Source: Symbiobacteriaceae bacterium (GTDB taxonomy: Bacteria; Bacillota; Sulfobacillia; Symbiobacteriales; Symbiobacteriaceae). From it: 62,406 bases of DNA. A model generated the notes under the pieces. The model saw only the letters and a list, made by a program, of their open reading frames with translations, ran no database searches and had not been told where the DNA came from. A program made the translations under genes and the position numbers. Position 1 is the stretch's first letter. Each line of letters opens with the position of its first letter. Shown one piece after another: positions 39,676 through 47,892 of the stretch. The stretch spans positions 1 to 62,406 of the forward strand of contig JARBUG010000019.1 in NCBI GenBank assembly GCA_029239785.1. Reading direction: 5' to 3'.

Positions 39676-41820
39676 TTGATCAACAAGGGGCGGCTCCGGT
39701 TCCTGTCTCTGCTCGTGACGGTTGTGCTGCTGGTCGTGTCAGGCCGCCTGTACTGGATTCAGGTGGTGAAGGCCGAGTGGATCAAGGCCGAAAGCGAGAA
39801 ACTGCGGGTGCAAACGGTCGCCCTGCGGACCCCGCGGGGCTCCATACTAGACCGTAACATGAACCCGCTGGCCGTCTCCGTGCCGTACTACCGGGTGGTC
39901 GCCAACCAGTGGCAGATCAAGGACAAGGACGAAGAGACCGTCGCGATGAAACTGGCCCCGGTACTGGGCCTGCCCGCTGAACAGATTCTGGGGCAACTGC
40001 GGGATAACCCCGAAAACGGCTACATTAAAGTCAAGGAGAAGCTCAGCCTGGAGCAGAAGCGCCAGATTGAAGCGCTGAACCTGCCGGGCATCAGCCTCGA
40101 GGATCAGAGCGAACGGAACTATCCGGGCAAGAGCCTGGCCGTTCAAGTGCTCGGCTACATGTCCAGCGACGGCACCGTCGGCGAAGAAGGCCTGGAACTG
40201 GCCTACGAATCCTTCCTGGCGGGCAAACCGGGCTACGTCAAGGCCGAGTTTACCGAGGGCAATACACCCATTGAGTCGACCATCAAGGAACGGGTGGAGC
40301 CGGTGGGCGGCCAGGACCTGGTGCTCACCCTTGACCTGAGCCTGCAGAAAATTGTCGAGGACAGGCTCGACAAGGCGGTCAAGGACCTCGACGCCAAGCG
40401 GGCCGGCATTCTGGTCATGGACGTGCATACCGGCGAGATCATCATCATGGCCATGCGGCCCGGCGCCGTGCCGAACGACCGCAAGACCTGGGGCGATCCG
40501 GTCAACTGGGACCTGCTGCAGAACTGGGCGATCAGGCCGCTGCCCGTAGGCTCCGTTTTCAAAACGATTACCAGTTCGGCGGCGCTGGAAGAACAAGCGA
40601 TTAACCTGAACACGACCTTCATTGATAAGGGCCAGATGATCATCGATGGCTGGCGCATTGCCAACTGGGACGGCTACGTGCCGCCCAGCCCCCAGCCGGA
40701 AACGCTGGCCCAACTGATGCAGCGCTCCAGCAACGTCGGCATGATTCAGGTTGGCGAAACGGTCCCGCGGGCGGCGTACCTCAAATACCTCCAGGGCTTT
40801 GGCTTCCTGGAGAAGACCGGCGTCGACCTGGCGGATGAATGGTCGTCGGACGTTGGCCCCGTACCTTTCCTGGGCCAGCCCGGCAAGTCCCGCATTGACT
40901 GGGCCAACATCTACATCGGACAGCATATTGAAGTGACGCCGCTCCAACTGCTCACAGCCGTTTCGGCCATCGCCAACGGCGGCAAACTGGTGCAGCCGCA
41001 CGTGGTGCGTGAGCGGCGGGACCCGCAGGCCGACAAAGTGGTCTGGGCCGCGGAGACGGTCGTCAAGCGGCAGGTCATCTCCGAACAGACGGCCAAAGAG
41101 GTGCGCGACATTATGGTCAGCGTTCTCGAAAAGGGCACTGCCTCGGCGGGCCTGCTGAAGTACGCTGGTTACTCGGCCGGTGGCAAGACGGGCACCGCAC
41201 AGAAGTATGAAAACGGCAAGGAGAAAGACCGGAAGGTCGCCGACTTCGTCGGCTTTGCGCCGGCCTCCAACCCGCAGTACGCCATGTTCGTCGTCATCGA
41301 TGAACCGGCGGGCCAGGGCTACGGCGGCCAGCTCGCTGCCCCCATTTTCGCTGAATTGATGCCGCAGGTACTGCGCGCCATGGGCGTGCCGCAGGATGTG
41401 AAGCCGGAGAAGACCGGCGCCGCAGCCCCGCCCCCGGCCCCGGTTACGCAGAGCGCCGTGCCCGATGTGGCCTGGCTCCCGACCCCCTGGGCGGAGGCCC
41501 GGCTGGCCGAAGCCGGCTTTGTGCCCCGGGTAAAGGGCAACGGCAACCGGGTCGCTGCGCAGTCGGTGCAGGCAGCCAGTATGGCCAAGCCCGGCACGGT
41601 CATCGAACTCTCAACGGTTTCGGTCGGCGCCGCCGATGAGATGGTCCATGTCCCCGACTTTACCGGCCTTTCGCTGACCGAAGCCAACCGGCTGGCGACA
41701 GAGATTGGCCTGACGCTGAAGGCGACGGGCTCCGGGTTCGTAAGCGGACAGGAGCCGGCAAAGGGTACTCCGGCCCCGGCACGCAGTACGTTATCGGTTC
41801 GATTGTCCCCGCGTCCATAA
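39676..41820 (+). CDS. Class B penicillin-binding protein with PASTA domains
   Basis: Peptidoglycan transpeptidase of 714 residues: one N-terminal membrane anchor (about 8-28), PBP dimerisation domain (RTPRGSILDRN), then a transpeptidase domain with S293-x-x-K296 (GSVFK), S351-S-N353 and K504-T-G506, all intact. Two PASTA domains (about 590-650 and 653-714) close the protein, as in SpoVD/PBP2x-type division or sporulation enzymes. The TTG at 39676 has GGAGG 7 nt upstream. A TTG at 39628 would begin right behind the TATAAT at 39620-39625 and is rejected. It stands outside a dcw cluster, so its specific process is open. Confidence 0.92.
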   Translation: MINKGRLRFLSLLVTVVLLVVSGRLYWIQVVKAEWIKAESEKLRVQTVALRTPRGSILDRNMNPLAVSVPYYRVVANQWQIKDKDEETVAMKLAPVLGLPAEQILGQLRDNPENGYIKVKEKLSLEQKRQIEALNLPGISLEDQSERNYPGKSLAVQVLGYMSSDGTVGEEGLELAYESFLAGKPGYVKAEFTEGNTPIESTIKERVEPVGGQDLVLTLDLSLQKIVEDRLDKAVKDLDAKRAGILVMDVHTGEIIIMAMRPGAVPNDRKTWGDPVNWDLLQNWAIRPLPVGSVFKTITSSAALEEQAINLNTTFIDKGQMIIDGWRIANWDGYVPPSPQPETLAQLMQRSSNVGMIQVGETVPRAAYLKYLQGFGFLEKTGVDLADEWSSDVGPVPFLGQPGKSRIDWANIYIGQHIEVTPLQLLTAVSAIANGGKLVQPHVVRERRDPQADKVVWAAETVVKRQVISEQTAKEVRDIMVSVLEKGTASAGLLKYAGYSAGGKTGTAQKYENGKEKDRKVADFVGFAPASNPQYAMFVVIDEPAGQGYGGQLAAPIFAELMPQVLRAMGVPQDVKPEKTGAAAPPPAPVTQSAVPDVAWLPTPWAEARLAEAGFVPRVKGNGNRVAAQSVQAASMAKPGTVIELSTVSVGAADEMVHVPDFTGLSLTEANRLATEIGLTLKATGSGFVSGQEPAKGTPAPARSTLSVRLSPRP

Positions 41821-41824
41821 CTGT

Positions 41825-41861
41825 TTGACACTTTGTTACCTCATAAGTAAACTGTGAGGTA
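41825..41861 (+). promoter_or_regulatory. Promoter and operator of the isc regulator gene
   Basis: TTGACA (41825-41830), 17-nt spacer, TAAACT (41848-41853). A 7-11-7 palindrome TACCTCA...TGAGGTA (41837-41861) covers the spacer and -10 box. This is a strong candidate binding site for the Rrf2/IscR protein encoded next. Confidence 0.75.
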
Positions 41862-41908
41862 GGGCGGAAGTCTGACAGAGATACTCGGGATTTGGGAGGG
41901 CGCGGGGG

Positions 41909-42355
41909 ATGAAGCTGTCAACCAAGGGGAAGTACGGCGTCAAAGCACTGTTCGAACTGGCTCTGCATGAAGGAGCGGGGCCGATGTCGCTCAAGGCGAT
42001 TGCCGAGCGGCAGGGTCTGTCAGAACACTATTTGGAGCAACTGGCTGCACCGCTGCGCAAGGCCGGGCTGATTACCAGTGTTCGGGGAGCTCAGGGGGGC
42101 TATGTGCTCTCCCGGCCGGCCAACCAGATCACCATCGGGGATATCATTCGGGTATTGGAAGGCCCCATCGGCTTCTCGGATTGCGCTGTGGAAGGAGAGC
42201 ACAACCCCGACTGTGCGGGCAACTGCGTCGTTCATGGCGTGTGGGAGAAGGTTACCAAGCAGATTGTGGCCGTGATCGATTCGATTACGCTATTCGATCT
42301 GGCAGAGCAGCACCGGGCCGAACAGGACCGCGACAACCTGATCTACCAGATCTAA
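41909..42355 (+). CDS. iscR: Rrf2-family regulator, IscR-like
   Basis: 148-residue winged-helix regulator of Fe-S assembly. The N-terminal MKLSTKGKYGVKALFELA and the HTH (SLKAIAERQGLSEHYLEQLAAPL) are typical. Three cysteines, C92, C102 and C106, match the cluster ligands of IscR in number and region (IscR has 92, 98, 104), so it probably senses a [2Fe-2S] cluster rather than acting like cluster-free CymR. ATG at 41909 follows GGGAGGGCGCGGGGG. It is followed by cysteine desulfurase, and a palindrome over its promoter suggests autorepression. Confidence 0.9.
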   Translation: MKLSTKGKYGVKALFELALHEGAGPMSLKAIAERQGLSEHYLEQLAAPLRKAGLITSVRGAQGGYVLSRPANQITIGDIIRVLEGPIGFSDCAVEGEHNPDCAGNCVVHGVWEKVTKQIVAVIDSITLFDLAEQHRAEQDRDNLIYQI

Positions 42356-42393
42356 CTCGGCCCCCGGCAAGCGGGGGGAGGAAGTGACGTTTC

Positions 42394-43572
42394 GTGCGCA
42401 GGGTATATTGCGATCATGCCGCGACCACCCGGTGTCATCCGGATGTCGCCCGGCTCATCTACGAATATCTGGTCAACGAGTTCGGCAATCCGTCATCGAT
42501 TCATGCCTTTGGGCGCCGCGCCCGCAAGGGGGTAGAGGAGGCCCGCCAGCAGGTTGCCGACCTGATTGGCGCGAGGGCCACCGAGATTTTCTTTACCAGC
42601 GGCGGCACCGAAGCGGATAACTGGGCCCTGCGGGGCACGGTATACGCCAACCGGGCCAAAGGCAACCACATCATCCTTACACCCTATGAGCACCACGCCG
42701 TGCTGGACCAGGCCCAGGCGCTGGAACGGGAAGGGTTTGAGGTCACGCTGCTGCCGCTGGAGCCCGAGACCGGCGCCGTGACGGAGGCAGCGCTCGTGGC
42801 CGCTATCCGGCCCGAGACGATCCTCATCTCGATCATGTACGTCAACAACGAAGTCGGGACGATTCAGGATATCAAGGGGCTCTGCGCAGCTGCCAAGGCT
42901 GCGAACCCCTCTGTCGTGTTCCACACCGATGCTGTGCAGGCGGCCGGCGTCATTCCGGTGAACGTGAAGGACCTCGGCGTCGACCTGATGACCGTGTCGG
43001 GCCACAAGATTTACGGCCCGAAGGGCGTCGGGGCGCTCTATGTGAAGAAGGGCTTTCGGTTCCAGGCCTTGCAGGTCGGCGGCGGCCAGGAGCGGAAGAT
43101 GCGGTCGGGCACAGAGAATGTGCCGGGCATCATCGGCTTTGGGGCGGCGGCGGCGTTGGCGGCCCGGGAACTGGAGGCGCGGGCGGCGCATGCCCGGGCC
43201 ATGCGGGACCGGTTCCTGGCCGGCGTGCTGGCTATGGACGGGGTCACGCTGAACGGCATCGACCCGCGGGTCTCGCCTGAGCGGCGGCATCCGGGTAATG
43301 CGAATGTGTCGGTGGAGCATATTGAAGGCGAGGCGATGCTGCTGCGCCTGGATATGGCAGGCATTGCGGCTTCGTCGGGCTCGGCGTGCACGTCGGGCTC
43401 GCTGGAGCCGAGCCACGTGCTGCTGGCCATGGGCTGCAGCCGCTCCATCGCCCAGGGCTCGCTCCGGTTCTCCTTCGGACAGGAGAATACGGAGGACGAT
43501 GTCGATTATGTGATTGAGGAGTTCAAGAAGTCGGTGGCGTTCCTGCGCAAGTTGGCGCCCACCGGGTTGTAA
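42394..43572 (+). CDS. iscS: Cysteine desulfurase
   Basis: PLP enzyme of 392 residues supplying sulfur for Fe-S clusters and tRNA thiolation. The Schiff-base lysine is K205 in SGHKIYGPKG, and the persulfide cysteine C332 in SSGSACTSGS. The N-terminus reads CDHAATT, where most family members have DNAATT; the AATT core is kept. It is followed 39 nt later by mnmA, so the sulfur it mobilises is probably used for tRNA 2-thiouridine. No iscU is in the cluster. The GTG start at 42394 is supported by GGGGGGAGGAAG upstream. Confidence 0.92.
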   Translation: MRRVYCDHAATTRCHPDVARLIYEYLVNEFGNPSSIHAFGRRARKGVEEARQQVADLIGARATEIFFTSGGTEADNWALRGTVYANRAKGNHIILTPYEHHAVLDQAQALEREGFEVTLLPLEPETGAVTEAALVAAIRPETILISIMYVNNEVGTIQDIKGLCAAAKAANPSVVFHTDAVQAAGVIPVNVKDLGVDLMTVSGHKIYGPKGVGALYVKKGFRFQALQVGGGQERKMRSGTENVPGIIGFGAAAALAARELEARAAHARAMRDRFLAGVLAMDGVTLNGIDPRVSPERRHPGNANVSVEHIEGEAMLLRLDMAGIAASSGSACTSGSLEPSHVLLAMGCSRSIAQGSLRFSFGQENTEDDVDYVIEEFKKSVAFLRKLAPTGL

Positions 43573-43611
43573 TATGGCCCGACCTGGGCAAGATTGTGTC
43601 AGGTGAAGCAA

Positions 43612-44709
43612 ATGAACAAGCGGGTTCTGATGGCCATGTCAGGCGGCGTCGACTCTTCAGTCGCCGCCGCTATCCTTGTTGAGCAGGGGTATGAGGTCAT
43701 TGGTGTGACGATGAACACCTGGACCGACGATATCCCTGAAGAGATTCAGATGAACCAGCACTCCGGGTGCTGTTCGTTGGCCGCGGTGGAAGATGCCCGG
43801 GCGGTGGCAAACCGGCTGGGGGTTCCGTTTTATGTGATGAACTTCCAGGGGCACTTTGCCGCGACCGTGATCGATTACTTCGTCGATGAGTACGCCCGGG
43901 GGCGGACGCCGAACCCGTGCATCGCCTGCAACCGGTACGTGAAGTTTGATGCGTTCCTCACAAAGGCACGGCAGTTGGAGTGCGATTATGTCGCGACCGG
44001 TCATTATGCGGTGATTGGGCGTGACTCGGAACGGTTCCCCGGGCGGGTCTTGCTGGGCAAGTCGGACGATGCCCGGAAAGATCAGACCTACGTGCTGCAC
44101 AACCTGACGCAGGATGCGCTGACGCACACCCTTTTCCCCGTGGGCGATATGGAGAAGCCGGCGGTGCGGGAGCTGGGCCGCAAGTATGGTCTGCTGACCG
44201 CCGACAAGCCGGATTCGCAGGAGATCTGTTTTGTGTACGACGATGACTATGGCCGCTTCCTCAAGGAGCGGATTCCCGAAGCGATCAAGCCCGGCCCCAT
44301 GCTGAATACCCGGGGCGAAGTGATCGGGGAGCACCAGGGGCTGCCGCTTTACACCGTAGGGCAGCGGAAGGGGCTGGGGCTGACGACGCCCCGGCCGATG
44401 TACGTGGTCGCCCTGGACCCCGAGCGGAACGCCGTGATCGTCGGGGAAGATGAGGCGACTTACCAGGGCGCCCTGGTCGCTTCGGATATGAACTGGATTG
44501 CCCTGCCCGGGCTGACCGGCCCGATTCGGTGTACGGCGAAAATTCGCCGGATGGCGGCGGAGGCGGCTTGTACGGTCCATCCGCTGGATGGCGGGGCGAT
44601 TCGGGTGGAGTTTGACGAGCCCCAGCGGGCGATTACGCCGGGGCAGTCGGTGGTGCTGTACGAGGGGCGCTGGGTCCTGGGCGGCGGGACGATCGACAAG
44701 GCGGAGTAG
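43612..44709 (+). CDS. mnmA: tRNA-specific 2-thiouridylase MnmA
   Basis: 365-residue enzyme making 2-thiouridine at position 34 of Lys/Glu/Gln tRNAs, using ATP and persulfide sulfur. The P-loop-like AMSGGVDSSV is at the N-terminus. The catalytic cysteines are C103 (PNPCIAC, with C106) and C206 (SQEICF). The C-terminal barrel with the YTVGQRKGLG motif is present. ATG at 43612 with AGGTGA upstream gives the family length. The order iscR-iscS-mnmA is typical of Bacillota and links sulfur supply to use. Confidence 0.95.
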   Translation: MNKRVLMAMSGGVDSSVAAAILVEQGYEVIGVTMNTWTDDIPEEIQMNQHSGCCSLAAVEDARAVANRLGVPFYVMNFQGHFAATVIDYFVDEYARGRTPNPCIACNRYVKFDAFLTKARQLECDYVATGHYAVIGRDSERFPGRVLLGKSDDARKDQTYVLHNLTQDALTHTLFPVGDMEKPAVRELGRKYGLLTADKPDSQEICFVYDDDYGRFLKERIPEAIKPGPMLNTRGEVIGEHQGLPLYTVGQRKGLGLTTPRPMYVVALDPERNAVIVGEDEATYQGALVASDMNWIALPGLTGPIRCTAKIRRMAAEAACTVHPLDGGAIRVEFDEPQRAITPGQSVVLYEGRWVLGGGTIDKAE

Positions 44710-44721
44710 GGGGTGCTTTGC

Positions 44722-45243
44722 GTGTTCGATGTGGCGAGTGAGGGTGTGGCGCCAGCGCTGGCTGCTTCCATGGGGCAGTTGGAGAATGCGTTCCGGCGTT
44801 TGACGAACCTGGTGACTGGGATGGACCAGGCGGCCGTAGACTACCGCGGGTCAGGCGGCGATGTGAACTCGGCGGCCATGCTGATCGCACACCTGGCTGC
44901 GGTCGATCTGGAGTACCTTTACCTCATCATCGGCACGAAGGCGCCCCAGGAACTGCTGGATTACGTAGGGCCATACGAAGATGAGCAGGGCCGGATTCCG
45001 CCGTTCGCCGGCCGGTCCGCCAGCGAGATGCTGGCCCACTATGGCAGAATCATCGACCTGGTGCGGGAGTACGTACAGACGCTGACCGATGCGGATGCGG
45101 TTCGCGAGGTGCGGGTGCCCTGGTGGCCCCAGCCGGCCACCGTGCGCTATGTGCTCTGGCACATGGCGGGGCATTCCATGTTTCATCAGGGCCAGATTGC
45201 CCGGCTCCAGGCCGCACATGCGGAGGCCAACGGGAAAGCGTAG
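44722..45243 (+). CDS. DinB-family protein
   Basis: 173-residue four-helix-bundle protein of the DinB/YfiT group. Metal-ligand histidines appear in IAHLAAVDLEYL and WHMAGHSMFHQGQI, the usual triad spacing. Such proteins are metal-dependent thiol transferases or related enzymes, sometimes using bacillithiol; the bacilliredoxin in this window makes that plausible. The GTG at 44722 with AGGGGG about 9 nt upstream is chosen over GTG 44713, which has no spacing. It lies 12 nt after mnmA. An inverted-repeat element follows. Confidence 0.8.
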   Translation: MFDVASEGVAPALAASMGQLENAFRRLTNLVTGMDQAAVDYRGSGGDVNSAAMLIAHLAAVDLEYLYLIIGTKAPQELLDYVGPYEDEQGRIPPFAGRSASEMLAHYGRIIDLVREYVQTLTDADAVREVRVPWWPQPATVRYVLWHMAGHSMFHQGQIARLQAAHAEANGKA

Positions 45244-45305
45244 AGGTATCTTCTGCCGCAGAGATCGCAGATGACCGGGCACGATATTCCTGGCCGTATA
45301 TATGA

Positions 45306-45419
45306 CCACAGAGGACACAGAGGACACAGATATACCGGGTAAGTCGTTCCCGGTCACAAATAAGTGATAATGACCCGGAACGACTGACCTGGTTTCAGTG
45401 TCCTCTGTGAACTCTGTGG
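45306..45419. repeat. Imperfect palindromic element, copy 2 (114 bp)
   Basis: Inverted 24-nt arms (45306-45329 and 45396-45419; 21 of 24 match), each made of 9-nt units CACAGAGGA. The core, read on the - strand, contains TTCCGGGTCATTATC and later TGACCGGGAACGACT, which align with the core of the element at 9156-9302. The flanking 45244-45305 and 45420-45474 contain no gene. Confidence 0.65.
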
Positions 45420-45474
45420 TAAAAAACAGTTTGCCCACTGTCTGCTGCGGCCCCTTCGTGGATTGACTGCGGCA

Positions 45475-45513
45475 AAAAGACCTGCACTGCTTTGCGCAGT
45501 ACAGGTCTTTTTT
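45475..45513. terminator. Bidirectional terminator
   Basis: AAAAGACCTGcACTGC pairs with GCAGTaCAGGTCTTTT (one mismatch), followed by TTTTTT on the + strand and an A run on the other side that gives T on the - strand. It serves the GH3 gene on the - strand. Confidence 0.85.
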
Positions 45514-45533
45514 GTAGTCTATGGGCGGGGCTC

Positions 45534-47795
45534 CTATCCCTCTCGCACTGCGGCGTTCACCTGCTCCACCAGGGCCTCCACTTCGGCCTCGGAGATTGTG
45601 CCCTTCGTCAGCAGATGGGCGACCTTGATCAGGGGCATGTCCAACACCCAGTCGATATACTCAGCTTGGACGGACCCTGCCCCCATTTTCTGCTCCACCA
45701 GCTGCAGCAAGGCTGCCCCGGCCACGGGATGCCCAAAGAAGTACTTGACCAAGGTGAACGGCGTGAACGCCTGCCCGGCAGCCGTTTCCGCCACGTTCAC
45801 CGTCGCCCGCAGGGGTAGTTTTGCACTCGACGGCCCAACCAGAATCTCGAACTGGCCCGCCTCCACCCACCAGGCCCGCCGCTCCGGCGAGTAGTAGGCA
45901 AAGTCCCGGGGCTGGAGGGTAAAGCGGACTTGCTGCTCCTCGCCCGGCGCCAGGTTCACCTTCGCGAAGGCCTTTAACTCCTTGACCGGCCGCATGACGG
46001 ACGACTCCACGTCACGCACATAGACCTGGACCACTTCCTGGCCGGCCCGGGCGCCGGTATTGCGCACCGTCACCGTGACCGCCAACGGCTCCTGGTCGGT
46101 GATGGACTCGCTGCTGAGCGACAGTCCGGTGAAGGCGAAGGTGGTATACGAAAGCCCGTGCCCGAAGGGGAAGAGCGGCTTCACCTGCGCCCGCTCATAA
46201 TACCGGTACCCGATGAAGATCCGCTCACCGTAGCGTACCCGTCCTTCTTCGCCCGGATAGTTGAGGAGGGCCGGGGTATCTTCCAGCCGGACTGGGAACG
46301 TCTCGGAGAGCTTGCCCGACGGGTTGACTCTGCCCAGCAGCACATCGGCCACGGCGCCGCCGGCAGCCTGCCCCGCCAGCCAGCCCTCCAGTACGGCGGC
46401 CGGGCCGCCGATCCACGGCATGGCCACGGCCGAGCCGTTGGCCAGCACCACCACGGTCTGGGGCTGGGCCTGACAGACGGCGGCAATCAGCCGGTTCTGC
46501 GCCGGCGGCAGGTCGATATGCTTCCGGTCGTACGACTCGGACTCGTATGCGTCAGGCAGGCCGGCGAAAATCACGGCCACGTCCGACTGCCGCGCCAGAG
46601 CGACTGCCTCGGTCACCAGCGCTTCATCGTCGACATCCTCCTCCGGATAGCCGTCGGCATACCGCAGCGCGACCTGGCCCGCCAGGAGGCGCTCCAACTC
46701 GCCATAGGCCGACTCAGTTCTGGTCGGGTTGACGTGGGCGCTCCCCTTTCCCTGAATGCGCGGCTGCTTTGCAAACCGGCCAATTACGGCCAGACGGCTG
46801 ACGTGCTCCGGCTCGATGGGCAGGACGCCTCTGTCGTTCTTCAGCAGCACAATCGCCTCAGCCGCCGCCCGCCGGGCCAGGGCGTGGTGTGCTTCGGCAT
46901 CGAACCCGGCTGCCCCCTGCCGATTCTCCAGGCCCCGCAGCACCAGCCGCAGCACTCGCACAGCGGCCTGATCGACCACCGTCTCGGGCAGCACGCCATC
47001 ACGCACCAACTGGACGATCCGTTCGGTCGCAGCGTCGCCCGCCCCCGGCATGGTCAGGTCCAGGCCCGCTGCCAGCGACTTCTCCCGGTAGGTCACGGCG
47101 CCCCAGTCAGAGACGACCAGGCCATCGAATCCCCACTCGTCACGCAGAATCTCCGTCAGCAGGCGGTGGTGCTCGCTGGCCGGCGTACCGTTCACCTGGT
47201 TATAGGCGCACATCACCGTCCAGGGCGCCGCCTGCTTCACCACCTGCTCAAAGGCCGGCAGGTAGATTTCGCGGAGCGTCCGCTCATCCACCTCGGCGCT
47301 AATCGTCATGCGCTCGAACTCCTGGTTGTTGCAGGCAAAGTGCTTGAGCGACGTGCCCACACCCCGGCTCTGTACGCCCTGTACCATGGCCGCGCCCATA
47401 GCGCCTGCCAGCACCGGGTCCTCGGAGAAGTACTCAAAGTTTCGCCCGCACAGCGGGGTTCGCTTCATGTTAACGCCCGGTCCCAGCAGCACCTGCACGT
47501 CCTGCGCCTGGCACTCGTCGCCGATGGCGGCGCCGACCTCGCGAATCAGCTCTGGGTTCCAGGTGGCCGCCAGGGCCGAGGCCGTGGGAAAACAGGTAGC
47601 CGGAATCGCCTGCTCCAGCGGGTCCTTGCTGCCGGGACGGATTTTGCGGAGGCCGTGCGGTCCGTCGCTGACGGCAATCGCCGGCAGCCCCAGCCGCTCC
47701 ACAGCCCGGGTGTTCCAGTTCCCGACGCCTGTGGTCAGCGCGACTTTCTCTTCCAAGGTCATTTGGGCCAGCAGTGCTTCAATGCGTTGCTCCAT
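45534..47795 (-). CDS. Glycoside hydrolase family 3 beta-glucosidase
   Basis: 753-residue GH3 enzyme releasing beta-linked glucose or related sugars from non-reducing ends. The nucleophile is D230 in GLVVSDWG; the substrate-binding K151-H152 pair is in TSLKHFACN. The (alpha/beta)6 sandwich domain and the C-terminal fibronectin-like domain (GARAGQEVVQVYV...) follow, so it is full length. An extra ~90-residue tail after the Fn3 domain is less usual. No signal peptide is present, so it acts on imported oligosaccharides. ATG at 47795 follows AAAGAAGGGG; a TATAAT on the - strand at 47842-47837 may be its -10. No transporter is adjacent. Confidence 0.92.
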   Translation of the reverse strand: MEQRIEALLAQMTLEEKVALTTGVGNWNTRAVERLGLPAIAVSDGPHGLRKIRPGSKDPLEQAIPATCFPTASALAATWNPELIREVGAAIGDECQAQDVQVLLGPGVNMKRTPLCGRNFEYFSEDPVLAGAMGAAMVQGVQSRGVGTSLKHFACNNQEFERMTISAEVDERTLREIYLPAFEQVVKQAAPWTVMCAYNQVNGTPASEHHRLLTEILRDEWGFDGLVVSDWGAVTYREKSLAAGLDLTMPGAGDAATERIVQLVRDGVLPETVVDQAAVRVLRLVLRGLENRQGAAGFDAEAHHALARRAAAEAIVLLKNDRGVLPIEPEHVSRLAVIGRFAKQPRIQGKGSAHVNPTRTESAYGELERLLAGQVALRYADGYPEEDVDDEALVTEAVALARQSDVAVIFAGLPDAYESESYDRKHIDLPPAQNRLIAAVCQAQPQTVVVLANGSAVAMPWIGGPAAVLEGWLAGQAAGGAVADVLLGRVNPSGKLSETFPVRLEDTPALLNYPGEEGRVRYGERIFIGYRYYERAQVKPLFPFGHGLSYTTFAFTGLSLSSESITDQEPLAVTVTVRNTGARAGQEVVQVYVRDVESSVMRPVKELKAFAKVNLAPGEEQQVRFTLQPRDFAYYSPERRAWWVEAGQFEILVGPSSAKLPLRATVNVAETAAGQAFTPFTLVKYFFGHPVAGAALLQLVEQKMGAGSVQAEYIDWVLDMPLIKVAHLLTKGTISEAEVEALVEQVNAAVREG

Positions 47796-47846
47796 CGGCA
47801 GCCCCTTCTTTCGGCAGTGACAATATGTACAAGCCCATTATACACA

Positions 47847-47882
47847 AACGCCCCCGACCGGACTCGCCGGTCAGGGGCGTTT
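47847..47882 (-). terminator. Terminator of the DUF4097 gene
   Basis: Long GC stem AACGCCCCcGACCGG/CCGGTCaGGGGCGTT; read on the - strand it ends the upstream gene with GTTTGTG. The GH3 -10 box follows directly. Confidence 0.7.
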
Positions 47883-47892
47883 TCATGAAACC

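Noticed and set aside
46158-47888. Long open frame antisense to the GH3 glucosidase gene
   Set aside because: It is a high-GC shadow frame: no recognisable motif, Pro/Arg/His-rich low-complexity product, while the opposite strand encodes a complete GH3 enzyme.
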